From contig JAUXRG010000111.1 of NCBI GenBank assembly GCA_030681795.1, positions 62,001-126,000 of the forward strand: a stretch of DNA of 64,000 bases, read 5' to 3'. The notes beneath the pieces were generated by a model, which was given only the letters and a program-made list of their open reading frames with translations, searched no databases and had not been told where the DNA came from. The translations under genes were made by a program, and so were the position numbers. Below are positions 1 to 7,936 of the stretch, piece by piece (the stretch's first letter is position 1; the number at the start of each line of letters is the position of its first letter). Source of the stretch: Rubrivivax sp. (GTDB lineage Bacteria; Pseudomonadota; Gammaproteobacteria; Burkholderiales; Burkholderiaceae_C).

Positions 1-1614
1 CTCGAACAGGCACGCCTGGCCCTGGGCGGCCAGGTGTTCGATGTGCTGGGCAAGCTGCAGTTCGAGGGCAAGTCGCTGCGTGACCTGATGATCCAGGCCA
101 TCCGCTATGGCGAACGCCCCGAGGTCAAGGCCTACCTGAGCACGGTGCTCGACCAGGCGCTGGACCGCAGCCACCTGCAGAACCTGCTCGAAGAGCGTGC
201 GTTGGCACACGACGTGATGGACGTGAGCCGCGTGCAGCGCATCCGCGAGGACATGGAGCGTGCCGACGCCCGCCGCCTGCAGCCGCACTACATCGAATCG
301 TTCTTCCACGAAGCGTTCCGCCGCCTGGGCGGCACCGCCAAGCAACGCGAGCCGCGGCGTTATGAGGTCACGCATGTGCCCGCGCCCGTACGCCACCGCG
401 ACCGCCTGATCGGCACTGGCGAGCCGGTGCAGCCACGCTACGAACGCATCGCCTTCGAGAAGGCGCTGGTCACGCCGCAGGGGCAGCCGCTGGCAGCGTT
501 TGTCTGCCCGGGTCATCCGCTGCTCGACTCGGTGATCGACCTCACCCTGGAACGCCACCGCGACCTGCTCAAGCGCGGCACGGTGCTGGTGGACGAACGC
601 GACGCCGGCACGCAGCCACGCATGCTCTTCTTCCTGGAGCATTCCATCCAGGACGCGAGCCTCACCCGTTCCGGTGAGCGCCGCGTTATCTCCCGACGGA
701 TGCTGTACGTCGAACTCGCCGCCGACGGCGCCATGCGCCACATCCAATACGCACCCTACCTCGACTACCGGCCGCTGGCCGAGGGCGAGCCAGGCATCGA
801 CGCCATCCTGACCCGGCCCGAGTGCGCCTGGATCAGCCGCGAAGTGGAGCAGAAGGCCCTGGGCCACGCGGTGGCGAACGTCGTGCCCAAGCACCTGGCC
901 GAGGTTCGCGGCGGCAAGCTCGCGCTCATCGCCAAGACCGAAGCCGCGGTGAAGGACCGGCTCACCAAGGAGATCACCTATTGGGACCATCGGGCCGAGC
1001 AGCTGAAGCTGCAAGAGCACGCCGGCCGGCCCAACGCCCGCCTGAATTCGGGCGAGGCGCGCAAGCGGGCCGATCTGCTGCAGGGGCGGCTGGAGAAGCG
1101 GCTGCAGGACCTGAAGCTCGAAGCGCAGATCTCGCCTCTGCCACCGGTGGTGCTGGGCGGGCTGCTGGTGGTGCCGATGGGCCTGCTCGCAGCAATGACA
1201 GGGATGAGCGCTGCAAGCCCGACCGTCCCCGCGGACACGCAGGCCAGTGCCGCACGGGCGCGTGCTGTCGTCATGGAGATCGAACGAAGCCTGGGCTTCG
1301 ATCCGACCGACCGCGAGTTCGAGAAGCTCGGCTATGACATCGAGAGCCGCGTGCCGGGCACGGGAAAGCTGCGCTTCATCGAGGTCAAGGGGCGCGTCAC
1401 CGGGGCGCCGACGATCACGGTCACGAAGAACGAGATCCTGTATTCACTCAACAAGCCGGAAGACTTCATCCTCGCCATCGTTGAGTTCACTGGTGAAGAC
1501 ACGCACCGCTCCCACTACCTGCGCCAGCCCTTCGTGCGCGAGCCCGACTTTGGCGTGACGAGCGTGAACTACGACTTCGCCGAGCTGCTGGCGCGGGGCG
1601 AGGCGCCGCGATGA
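1..1614 (+). CDS. Helicase with C-terminal DUF3883 domain, 3' part (helicase subunit of a helicase-methylase-ATPase defence locus)
   Basis: The frame is open from base 1, so the N-terminal helicase core lies outside the window and only the last 537 residues are seen. These hold the long charged helical region typical of the C-terminal half of large SNF2-type defence helicases, a conserved Gly/Leu/Pro segment at about residues 380-400, and a C-terminal DUF3883 domain at about residues 415-520. That domain has a D...FIEVKGR pattern (D near 446, E-x-K at 461-463) resembling the core of PD-(D/E)xK nucleases. The helicase assignment rests on this tail and on the DUF1156 methylase and DUF499 ATPase downstream, not on visible helicase motifs. 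A diverged copy of the last ~35 codons is repeated at 2293-2396. Confidence 0.8.
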   Translation, partial: LEQARLALGGQVFDVLGKLQFEGKSLRDLMIQAIRYGERPEVKAYLSTVLDQALDRSHLQNLLEERALAHDVMDVSRVQRIREDMERADARRLQPHYIESFFHEAFRRLGGTAKQREPRRYEVTHVPAPVRHRDRLIGTGEPVQPRYERIAFEKALVTPQGQPLAAFVCPGHPLLDSVIDLTLERHRDLLKRGTVLVDERDAGTQPRMLFFLEHSIQDASLTRSGERRVISRRMLYVELAADGAMRHIQYAPYLDYRPLAEGEPGIDAILTRPECAWISREVEQKALGHAVANVVPKHLAEVRGGKLALIAKTEAAVKDRLTKEITYWDHRAEQLKLQEHAGRPNARLNSGEARKRADLLQGRLEKRLQDLKLEAQISPLPPVVLGGLLVVPMGLLAAMTGMSAASPTVPADTQASAARARAVVMEIERSLGFDPTDREFEKLGYDIESRVPGTGKLRFIEVKGRVTGAPTITVTKNEILYSLNKPEDFILAIVEFTGEDTHRSHYLRQPFVREPDFGVTSVNYDFAELLARGEAPR

Positions 1615-1655
1615 AAGCCGGCTTCCTGCTGGATTGCGGCGACCGGTTGCAGTAC

Positions 1656-1671
1656 AGTAAGGAAGTAAGGA
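1656..1671. promoter_or_regulatory. Tandem 8-bp direct repeat upstream of the antitoxin
   Basis: AGTAAGGA occurs twice in immediate succession, ending 21 bp before the antitoxin start. AbrB/PrlF-type antitoxins usually repress their own promoter, so this A+T-richer spot in the 78-bp gap after the helicase gene is a candidate operator. No convincing -35/-10 pair was found. A good ribosome binding site (AAGGGG, 1681-1686) follows. Confidence 0.3.
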
Positions 1672-1692
1672 CCGCATTACAAGGGGAACAGA

Positions 1693-1923
1693 ATGCTTGC
1701 TGTCGCCAAGATCACGGCCAAAGGCCAAACCACCATTCCACAGGATGTGCGCGTTGCACTGAACGTGGTCCCCGGTGACCTGATCGCCTGGGAAGTCGGC
1801 GCCGACGGCACAGCGACCGTGCGTCGTGTGCAGCCGATCGATATCGAGTACCTGCGCGCCATCGAAGGCACGCTCGGCGAATGGGCGGGCCCCGCCGACG
1901 AGGAGGCGTACCGTGGGCTTTGA
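1693..1923 (+). CDS. AbrB/PrlF-type antitoxin
   Basis: A 76-residue protein with a swapped-hairpin AbrB-type DNA-binding N-terminus (AKITAKGQTTIP, residues 5-16), followed by a beta-rich stretch and a short acidic C-terminal tail that would wrap the toxin. It is expected to neutralise the MazF/PemK-like product of the next gene and to autorepress the pair. The ATG is preceded by AAGGGG at 6 bp spacing. The stop codon lies inside the toxin gene (11-bp overlap), a usual sign of translational coupling in type II toxin-antitoxin pairs. The pair is wedged between the helicase gene and a scar that resembles the start of a methylase gene, so it looks like an inserted cassette. Confidence 0.8.
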   Translation: MLAVAKITAKGQTTIPQDVRVALNVVPGDLIAWEVGADGTATVRRVQPIDIEYLRAIEGTLGEWAGPADEEAYRGL

Positions 1924-2257
1924 TCTGTACGCGGTCGTGCGCGTGCCTTTTCCGTTTACCGACCGCAACGCCACCAAGAATCGCCCTGCGGTGGTGCTCT
2001 CCGACCCGGTGGCTTTCAACACGCCTGCCGGTCATTCGGTGATGGCCATGATCACGTCGCAGGCCAACCCGCCCTGGCCTCTGGATTGCACGCTCACCGA
2101 CCTTGCCGCCGCCGGTTTGCCCGCCCCGTCGCGGGTGCGCTTCAAACTGTTCACCCTCGACCATCGACTGGTGCGGGGCGAGATCGGTCATCTCTCACCT
2201 GCCGACATTGCACAGGTACGCGCGGGTCTGACTCGATTGCTGGGTGGCACGCCATGA
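1913..2257 (+). CDS. MazF/PemK-family toxin (predicted mRNA interferase)
   Basis: A 114-residue protein of the PemK/MazF fold. The start RVPFPFTDRNATKNRPAVVL carries the family's hallmark early beta strands with an R-P-A-V-V-L core, followed by SVMAMITSQ and a later VRFKLFTLD strand. The predicted role is endoribonucleolytic mRNA cleavage when the antitoxin is lost. GTG at 1913 is chosen because GAGGAGG (1900-1906) sits 6 bp upstream and because it overlaps the antitoxin stop; an upstream in-frame ATG would give an N-terminus unlike the family. Its TGA stop overlaps the ATG of a methylase-like remnant (ATGA at 2254), the coupling the true methylase start may once have had. Confidence 0.85.
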   Translation: MGFDLYAVVRVPFPFTDRNATKNRPAVVLSDPVAFNTPAGHSVMAMITSQANPPWPLDCTLTDLAAAGLPAPSRVRFKLFTLDHRLVRGEIGHLSPADIAQVRAGLTRLLGGTP

Positions 2258-2292
2258 CGAACAGGTAGAAGCTGATCGAAGTCGCCCTCCCG
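2254..2292 (+). pseudogene. Remnant of a DUF1156 methylase gene, first 13 codons
   Basis: Reads [16 protein letters not shown]. It aligns codon for codon with the true methylase start region at 4223-4261, with 18 consecutive identical bases (2275-2292). Codon 5 is TAG. The ATG overlaps the toxin stop as ATGA. Similarity to the methylase stops sharply at 2292, where helicase-like sequence begins. It is therefore one half of a recombination scar, not a gene. Confidence 0.8.
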
Positions 2293-2396
2293 TCCCACGC
2301 CTGCACCAGCCACTCCAGCGCGAGCCCGACTTCGGCGTGACGAGCGTGAACTACGATCTGGCCGATTTGATTCTTCGCGCGTCAGCGCCGAACTGA
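2293..2396 (+). pseudogene. Remnant of a diverged helicase gene, last ~35 codons
   Basis: From 2301 the translation runs L-H-Q-P-L-Q-R-E-P-D-F-G-V-T-S-V-N-Y-D followed by LADLILRASAPN and TGA. It matches the end of the helicase gene (1513-1614), whose own last residues are FAELLARGEAPR. A 1-base deletion lies near 2299. The stretch 2318-2356 differs from the resident helicase at one base, after which the two diverge, so the copy came from a related but different locus. It ends one base before the ATG of the AAA ATPase gene, as expected if it carried that cassette in. Confidence 0.88.
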
Positions 2397-2397
2397 C

Positions 2398-3627
2398 ATG
2401 TCCACAAACTCTGTCGTCATCCGCCGCGTGGTATTGCGCAACTACAAGAGCATCGCCGCATGCGACGTGACGTTGGCGCCTCTCACCTTTCTTGTCGGCG
2501 CCAATGGCTCGGGCAAGAGCAATTTCCTCGACAGCATGCGATTCGTGGCCGACTCCTTGCGCACGTCACTCGATCATGCGCTGCGCGAGCGCGGCACGAT
2601 CAAAGAGGTGCGCAGGCGCTCCGGAGGGCATCCAAATCACTTCGCCGTCAGGATGGACTTCGTGTTGAAGGACGGCAGCGCCGGCCATTTCAGTTTCCGC
2701 GTCGGAGCCAAACCGAGTGGGGGCTACGAAGTGCAGGACGAGGAGTGCCGCCTGCTGTCGAGCGAGCCGGGCATACCGGAGGCCTTCTATCACGTCAAGA
2801 CGGGACAAGTGACCGCGTCTTCGCAGCCGCAGTTGCCCGCCAGCCTGCCGGACCGGCTCCAACTCGTCGCCGCCTCCGGATTGCCGGCCTTTCGCAAGGT
2901 CTTCGACGCGCTGTCGAACATCCAGGTCTACAACCTGAACCCGCAAGAGATCAGTGCCATGCAACGGCCCGATCCCGGCGAACTCCTGCGCCGCGACGGC
3001 GGCAATGCATCCAGCGTTCTGCAGAACATCGATGCGGCGACACGTCTGCGGATCGACGCCTACCTTGCCCGCATCGTGCCGGGCGTTCAGTCGGTTGTTC
3101 CCAAGACACTCGGCAAGCAAGAGACCATCGAGTTTCGCCAAGTGGTTCGCGGCCAACAGCACCCCTGGCACTTCCTGGCCGGTTCCATGTCCGACGGCAC
3201 CCTTCGTGCGCTGGGTGTACTGCTGGCGATTCATCAGCTGGGCACGGGTGGTGAAGCTGCCAGTCCGCCCTCATTGATCGGACTCGAGGAACCGGAAACC
3301 GCCCTGCACCCGGCAGCGGCCAGTGTGCTGCTGGCGGCCTTGCGCGAGGCATCCCGCGGCACGCAGATCGTCGTCACCAGCCACAGCCCGGACCTGCTAG
3401 ACAACCCGGACATCGATGCCGCGTCGCTCTACGCCGTCGAGAACGACGACGGACTGACGCGGATCGGCCGTATCGACTCCGCCGGCCGCGAGATGTTGCG
3501 ACAGCACCTGTTCACGCCTGGCGAGTTGTTGCGCCAGAACCAGCTGACGCCCGATCCCGAGGCACTGGCCGATGTGCGCTCGGAAAGCCAGTTGGGGTTG
3601 TTCGAGATCAACGGCACCGCGCCGTGA
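2398..3627 (+). CDS. OLD-like AAA ATPase (AAA_15/AAA_21 type), embedded defence gene
   Basis: A 409-residue ABC-type ATPase of the family found in many antiphage modules. It has an N-terminal RRVVLRNYKSI strand, Walker A GANGSGKS at residues 34-41, a signature-like SMSDGTLRAL at about 263-272, Walker B LIGLEEPETALHP at about 292-304 and the switch VVTSHSPDLLDN at about 325-336. The C-terminus shows no TOPRIM nuclease of its own, unlike full OLD proteins. The next gene overlaps it by 4 bp (GTGA) and encodes a DUF4276 protein, so the two likely work together as sensor ATPase plus effector. AbiLi/AbiLii and AriA/AriB are comparable arrangements. Codon use resembles the surrounding genes. Confidence 0.88.
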   Translation: MSTNSVVIRRVVLRNYKSIAACDVTLAPLTFLVGANGSGKSNFLDSMRFVADSLRTSLDHALRERGTIKEVRRRSGGHPNHFAVRMDFVLKDGSAGHFSFRVGAKPSGGYEVQDEECRLLSSEPGIPEAFYHVKTGQVTASSQPQLPASLPDRLQLVAASGLPAFRKVFDALSNIQVYNLNPQEISAMQRPDPGELLRRDGGNASSVLQNIDAATRLRIDAYLARIVPGVQSVVPKTLGKQETIEFRQVVRGQQHPWHFLAGSMSDGTLRALGVLLAIHQLGTGGEAASPPSLIGLEEPETALHPAAASVLLAALREASRGTQIVVTSHSPDLLDNPDIDAASLYAVENDDGLTRIGRIDSAGREMLRQHLFTPGELLRQNQLTPDPEALADVRSESQLGLFEINGTAP

Positions 3628-4217
3628 CCGTCGTCGCCTCGATCGTCGAAGGCCACGGCGAACAACAGGCCGTGCAGCGCCTGTTGCGCCGCATCGCTGC
3701 TGACGCTGCACCACAGGCACTGTTGCGCGTGAACGAACCGATCCGCGTCAAGTCGGGCTCGTTCGTCAATGACCCTGGGTACTTCTCCAGGTACGTCAAT
3801 CTCGCCGCTGCAAAGGCTCGCCAGGAGATTGCCGGGCACGTGCTGATCCTGCTCGACTGCGAAGACGAGTGCCCGGCTCGCTTCGGGCCCAAACTGCTTG
3901 GTCAAGCCCGCGCCATCGCGCCCGACGTGAACATCATCGTCGCGCTTGCCTACCGGGAGTACGAAACCTGGTTCATGGCAGCGGTGGAGTCGTTGCGCGG
4001 TGTTGAAGGCATGTCTGGCGCGGTGCTTCGCCCGGCCGACCCTGAGGCGACGCGCAACGCCAAAGGCTGGCTCGGGCGCCACATGCCGCATGGCTACGAC
4101 CCGATCTCACATCAACTCGCGTTCACCAGTGTCTTCGATCTCGACGCGGGTCGAACTGTCGCCTCGTTCGACCGCTTGTATCGGAAGATCGCCTCACTGC
4201 TGATACCCGTGGAGTAA
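3624..4217 (+). CDS. DUF4276 family protein, TOPRIM-like putative effector
   Basis: A 197-residue protein of the DUF4276 type. Visible motifs fit a small TOPRIM-like fold: [11 protein letters not shown] at residues 7-17 (the acidic E-G-x-G-E motif) and [12 protein letters not shown] at about 73-84 (a D-x-E-D motif after a hydrophobic strand), with a later [16 protein letters not shown] domains bind metal and cleave nucleic acid or modify nucleotides; nuclease activity here is inferred, not shown. The GTG start overlaps the ATPase stop by 4 bp, so the pair is translationally coupled. The end contains GGAG (4211-4214), which lies 8 bp before the presumed ATC start of the methylase. Confidence 0.8.
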   Translation: MTVVASIVEGHGEQQAVQRLLRRIAADAAPQALLRVNEPIRVKSGSFVNDPGYFSRYVNLAAAKARQEIAGHVLILLDCEDECPARFGPKLLGQARAIAPDVNIIVALAYREYETWFMAAVESLRGVEGMSGAVLRPADPEATRNAKGWLGRHMPHGYDPISHQLAFTSVFDLDAGRTVASFDRLYRKIASLLIPVE

Positions 4218-4222
4218 CGGTC

Positions 4223-7200
4223 ATCGCACACAAGAAAAAGCTCATCGAAGTCGCCCTCCCGCTCGAAGCCATCAACAAGGCCAGCGCACGCGAAAAGTCC
4301 ATCCGCCATGGGCACCCCAGCACGTTGCACTTGTGGTGGGCGCGGCGGCCGCTGGCGGCGGCGCGGGCGGTGATCTTTTCGCAGATGGTGGACGACCCGT
4401 CGGGCTATGTGGACGTGCTGCGGGCCGACCCGAAGCTGCACCGCAAGGCGGAGACCGCACTCAAGGCCCGTTTGAAGGTTTGGGAGGAGGCGCGAGACCT
4501 CGCCAGGAAGGCCAAGGGGACGAGCCTGTCCGTCCCGGAACCTGTCCCGGCGCCGACCCTGGACGACATGCTGGCCGACCAGGAGCGGCAGCGGCTGTTC
4601 CGCATCATCGAAGACCTGGTGCTGTGGGAGAACACCACCAACGAGACGGTCTTGCAAGCCGCGCGCGACGAGATCTGGCAGAGCTGGCGGCGGGCCTGCG
4701 CCGAGAACGCTGGCCATCCGCGCGCCAAGGAATTGTTCGACCGCCACAAGCTGCCCGCCTTTCACGACCCCTTTGCCGGCGGCGGTGCGCTGCCGCTGGA
4801 GGCGCAGCGGCTGGGGCTGGAGAGTTACGCCAGCGACCTGAACCCGGTGGCGGTGCTGATCAACAAGGCGATGATCGAGATTCCGCCCAAGTTCGCGGGC
4901 AAGCCGCCGGTGAACCCCGATGCGCAGAAGCAGCGTGCGCAGATGGACAAGGGCTGGCGCGGCGCGCAGGGCCTTGCCGAGGACGTGCGCTACTACGGCC
5001 AGTGGATGCGCGACGAGGCCGAGAAGCGCATCGGGCCCCTGTACCCGAAGGTCGCGGTCACCGCCGAGATGGTGGGTGATCCAAGCAACCCGCGGCCGGA
5101 CCTGAAGCCCTACGCTGGCCAGAAGCTCACTGTGATCGCCTGGCTCTGGGCGCGCACGGTGAAGAGCCCGAACCCGGCCTTCGCGCAGGTGGACGTGCCG
5201 CTCGCCTCGACCTTCATGCTCTCCACCAAGGCGAGCAAGGAGGCCTATGTCGAGCCGGTGATCGAGAACGGTGGCTACCGCTTCACGGTGCAGGTGGGGA
5301 AGCCGAAGGATGAGGAGGCGGCGAAGAAAGGCACCAAGCTGTCGCGCGGCGCAAATTTTCAGTGCCTGATGTCGCGGACGCCAATCGCTCCGCAATACAT
5401 CAAGGGGGAAGGCAAGGCCGGCCGTATGGGCGCGCGGCTGATGGCGATCGTGGCCGAGGGCGATCGGGGGCGGGTCTACCTGGCGCCGACACCGGAGATG
5501 GAAGCGATCGCGCTCACCGCACAGCCGACGTGGAAGCCGGAGGGTGCGCTGCCCGATGACCCACGCAATTTCTGGACGGTCGATTACGGGCTGAAGACCT
5601 ACGGAGATCTCTTCACCCCTCGCCAGCTCGTGGCGCTGACGACGTTCTCAGACCTGGTGCAGGAAGCGCGCGAGCGGATGCAGCGCGACGCTTTCCAAGC
5701 CGGCCTCCCCGCCGACCCAAAGCCCCTCCGCGACGGTGGCACCGGCGCCACCGCCTACGCCGATGCGTTGGGGGTGTATCTGGCCTGTGCGATAGACAAG
5801 AGCAGCATGTATTGGAGCAGCCTGTGTTACTGGTTAAACCAGCCGAAAAACGAGATCGTCTCCAACACGTTTGGTCGGCAGGCACTGCCTATGGTTTGGG
5901 ACTTTGCGGAGTCGAACCCGTTTTCTGACTCCGGTGGGAATCTCGATAGGCAAGTGGACTATCTCGCGAAGTCAATCGACATGAGTCTCCCCGCGAACAC
6001 AACAGGAACCGCTGTGCAGCGTGATGCCGCACGGCAAGATTTGTCAGTCGGAAGGGTTGTTTCTACCGATCCTCCCTATTACGACAACATCGGCTACGCC
6101 GACCTGTCGGACTTCTTCTACGTCTGGCTGCGCCGCTCGCTGCGGCCCGTCTTCCCCGACCTCTTCACCACCCTCGCGGTGCCCAAGGCCGAGGAACTGG
6201 TGGCCACACCTTACCGTCACGGCAGCAAGGAGAAGGCGGAGAGTTTCTTCCTCGATGGCATGACGCAGGCGATGCACCGCCTCGCCGAGCAGGCGCATGC
6301 GGCTTTCCCGGTCACCATCTACTACGCCTTCAAGCAGGCCGAGAGCGACGGTGATGACGGCACTGCCAGCACCGGCTGGGACACCTTCCTGGCGGCCGTC
6401 ATCGAAGCCGGTTTTTCCATCAGCGGCACCTGGCCGATGCGCACCGAGCGACCATCAGCCCTAAAGACCGTCACCAACGCCCTCGCCTCCAGCATCGTCC
6501 TCGTCTGCCGCCCGCGCGCCGCCTCCGCTCCCACCGCCACACGCCGCGAGTTCGTCACCGCGCTCAAGGCCGAGTTGCCACAGGCGCTCGCCCACCTCCA
6601 GCGCGGCAACATCGCGCCGGTGGACCTCGCTCAGGCGGCCATCGGCCCGGGCATGGCGGTCTACACCCGCTACGCCAAAGTGCTCGACGCCGAGGGCAAG
6701 CCACTCACCGTGCGCGAAGCGCTGGCGCTCATCAACCAGACTCTCGATGAGGCGCTTGCCGAGCAGGAAGGCGACTTCGACGCCGACAGCCGCTGGGCGC
6801 TGACCTGGTTCGAGCAGGTGGGCTTTGCCGAGGGCGAGTACGGCGTGGCCGAACAACTTTCCAAGTCGAAGAACACGGCAGTCGCCGGCATGGTGCAGGC
6901 GGGCATCGTGGCGTCGAAGAGCGGCCGGGTGCGTCTGCTGAAGCCCGATGAACTGCCCGCCGACTGGGACCCGAGCACAGACCCGCGCCTGACAGCGTGG
7001 GAAATGGTCCACCAACTGATCCGCGCGCTGGAGTCGGGTGGCGAAGGCGCGGCGGCAATACTCGTCGCCAAGCTCGGCGCCAAAGCCGAGATCGCGCGCG
7101 AACTCTGCTACCGCCTCTACACCCTGTGCGAGCGCAAGAAGCGCGCAGCCGAGGCGCTGTCGTACAACGCGTTGGTGCAAAGCTGGCCCGAAGTCACCCG

Positions 7201-7258
7201 GCTGGCGCAGGAACACGGAAAATCCCGGCCTGAACCGGCACAAGCCGAACTGTTGTGA
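4223..7258 (+). CDS. DUF1156 DNA methyltransferase (methylase subunit of the defence locus)
   Basis: A DNA methyltransferase of about 1011 residues. The DUF1156 N-terminus reads [14 protein letters not shown] and then [18 protein letters not shown]. The AdoMet motif [14 protein letters not shown] lies at about residues 182-195, and the catalytic [12 protein letters not shown] (N6-adenine or N4-cytosine type) at about 616-627. It probably marks host DNA as self. Start: the conserved N-terminus begins well before the first ordinary start codon (TTG at 4325), and no ATG, GTG or TTG is in frame between about 4082 and 4325. ATC at 4223 aligns with the ATG of the remnant at 2254 and has GGAG 8 bp upstream, so a rare ATC start is the best reading. 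A stretch around 5800-6085, just before DPPY, is poorer in G+C than its flanks. Confidence 0.88.
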   Translation: MAHKKKLIEVALPLEAINKASAREKSIRHGHPSTLHLWWARRPLAAARAVIFSQMVDDPSGYVDVLRADPKLHRKAETALKARLKVWEEARDLARKAKGTSLSVPEPVPAPTLDDMLADQERQRLFRIIEDLVLWENTTNETVLQAARDEIWQSWRRACAENAGHPRAKELFDRHKLPAFHDPFAGGGALPLEAQRLGLESYASDLNPVAVLINKAMIEIPPKFAGKPPVNPDAQKQRAQMDKGWRGAQGLAEDVRYYGQWMRDEAEKRIGPLYPKVAVTAEMVGDPSNPRPDLKPYAGQKLTVIAWLWARTVKSPNPAFAQVDVPLASTFMLSTKASKEAYVEPVIENGGYRFTVQVGKPKDEEAAKKGTKLSRGANFQCLMSRTPIAPQYIKGEGKAGRMGARLMAIVAEGDRGRVYLAPTPEMEAIALTAQPTWKPEGALPDDPRNFWTVDYGLKTYGDLFTPRQLVALTTFSDLVQEARERMQRDAFQAGLPADPKPLRDGGTGATAYADALGVYLACAIDKSSMYWSSLCYWLNQPKNEIVSNTFGRQALPMVWDFAESNPFSDSGGNLDRQVDYLAKSIDMSLPANTTGTAVQRDAARQDLSVGRVVSTDPPYYDNIGYADLSDFFYVWLRRSLRPVFPDLFTTLAVPKAEELVATPYRHGSKEKAESFFLDGMTQAMHRLAEQAHAAFPVTIYYAFKQAESDGDDGTASTGWDTFLAAVIEAGFSISGTWPMRTERPSALKTVTNALASSIVLVCRPRAASAPTATRREFVTALKAELPQALAHLQRGNIAPVDLAQAAIGPGMAVYTRYAKVLDAEGKPLTVREALALINQTLDEALAEQEGDFDADSRWALTWFEQVGFAEGEYGVAEQLSKSKNTAVAGMVQAGIVASKSGRVRLLKPDELPADWDPSTDPRLTAWEMVHQLIRALESGGEGAAAILVAKLGAKAEIARELCYRLYTLCERKKRAAEALSYNALVQSWPEVTRLAQEHGKSRPEPAQAELL

Positions 7259-7268
7259 AGGCGAAGCC

Positions 7269-7574
7269 ATGCATCCGACGCTGAACATCGATCCTGCAAC
7301 CCTGGCGCAGTTTTGCCGGGCGCACCGCATCGGCCGGCTGGCGCTCTTTGGTTCGCAACTGAAGGGCACTGCCAAGCCTGACAGCGATATCGATCTGTTG
7401 GTGGAGTTTCTGCCCGAAGCTCGACCCACGTTGTTCGACATGGCGCGGATGGAAATCGAGCTGTCCGAGAGCTTGGGTGGACGCAAAGTCGATCTGCGCA
7501 CGCCGCAGGATCTGAGTCGCTACTTCCGCGATGAGGTTGTACGAACTGCGGAGGTGCAGTATGTCGCCGGATGA
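7269..7574 (+). CDS. MntA-type nucleotidyltransferase (orphan MNT)
   Basis: A 101-residue minimal nucleotidyltransferase of the COG1669/MntA type. The polymerase-beta motif is [22 protein letters not shown] at about residues 26-47, with the metal-binding D-x-D of DSDID and a later KVDLRTP supplying the third acidic residue. MntA proteins AMPylate and silence a HEPN toxin (HepT) encoded next to them. The gene starts 10 bp after the methylase stop with an AAGGCGA-type ribosome site. Its usual DUF86 HEPN partner is absent: only a start-like MSPDDL frame overlaps its end. It may be a decayed toxin-antitoxin pair or may act on the HEPN protein encoded further down. Confidence 0.85.
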   Translation: MHPTLNIDPATLAQFCRAHRIGRLALFGSQLKGTAKPDSDIDLLVEFLPEARPTLFDMARMEIELSESLGGRKVDLRTPQDLSRYFRDEVVRTAEVQYVAG

Positions 7575-7615
7575 TCTCGGGGCAAGCTGTACGGAGTCAG
7601 ACAAATCGAGGCCGA
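7561..7615 (+). pseudogene. Possible remnant of a DUF86 HEPN (HepT) gene start
   Basis: An ATG at 7561, overlapping the end of the first MNT gene by 14 bp, begins M-S-P-D-D-L. This is how many DUF86 HEPN toxins begin, and the overlap mimics the 17-bp overlap of the intact MNT-HEPN pair just downstream. After six codons the likeness disappears and the second MNT gene starts at 7616. The reading as an internally deleted hepT is an inference from position and six residues only. Confidence 0.25.
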
Positions 7616-7936
7616 ATGATGAATGCAAGCCGCATCGACCACACCTTGGACTGCCTGCGCCAGACGCTGCCGGCGGGCTCGCAGATCATCGTCTTCGGCT
7701 CGCAGGCGCGCGGCGACGCACGCGACGACAGCGACATCGACTTGCTCGTCGTGGAGCCCGACGTACCAGACCGCTTTGGCGAGATGGCGCGCCTGAGCGC
7801 GGTGCTCGGGCGGCAGCGCATCCCGGCGGACGTGGTTGTGATGAGCGCGCAGCAGTTCGCGGAGCAGAAGACGGTAATCAACACGCTGGCCTGGCGCGCC
7901 GCGCGCGAGGGGCAGTTGCATGAACTCGCCCGGTGA
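7616..7936 (+). CDS. MNT-type nucleotidyltransferase (antitoxin of the MNT-HEPN pair)
   Basis: A 106-residue minimal nucleotidyltransferase, clearly different in sequence from the MNT encoded just upstream. The catalytic motif is [20 protein letters not shown] at about residues 23-42, with PADVVVMS further on. The start is ATG 7616 or the adjacent ATG 7619; GAGG at 7608-7611 serves either. The last 17 bp overlap the HEPN gene. Together the two are a standard MNT-HEPN module in which the nucleotidyltransferase is expected to inactivate the HEPN partner. The module occupies the methylase-ATPase junction of the defence operon. Confidence 0.87.
   Translation: MMNASRIDHTLDCLRQTLPAGSQIIVFGSQARGDARDDSDIDLLVVEPDVPDRFGEMARLSAVLGRQRIPADVVVMSAQQFAEQKTVINTLAWRAAREGQLHELAR

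Noticed and set aside
2254..2396. Reading the spacer as a short coding gene
   Set aside because: The methylase part has a stop at codon 5 and the helicase part has a 1-base deletion and no start; both halves match the ends of neighbouring genes, so it is a scar.
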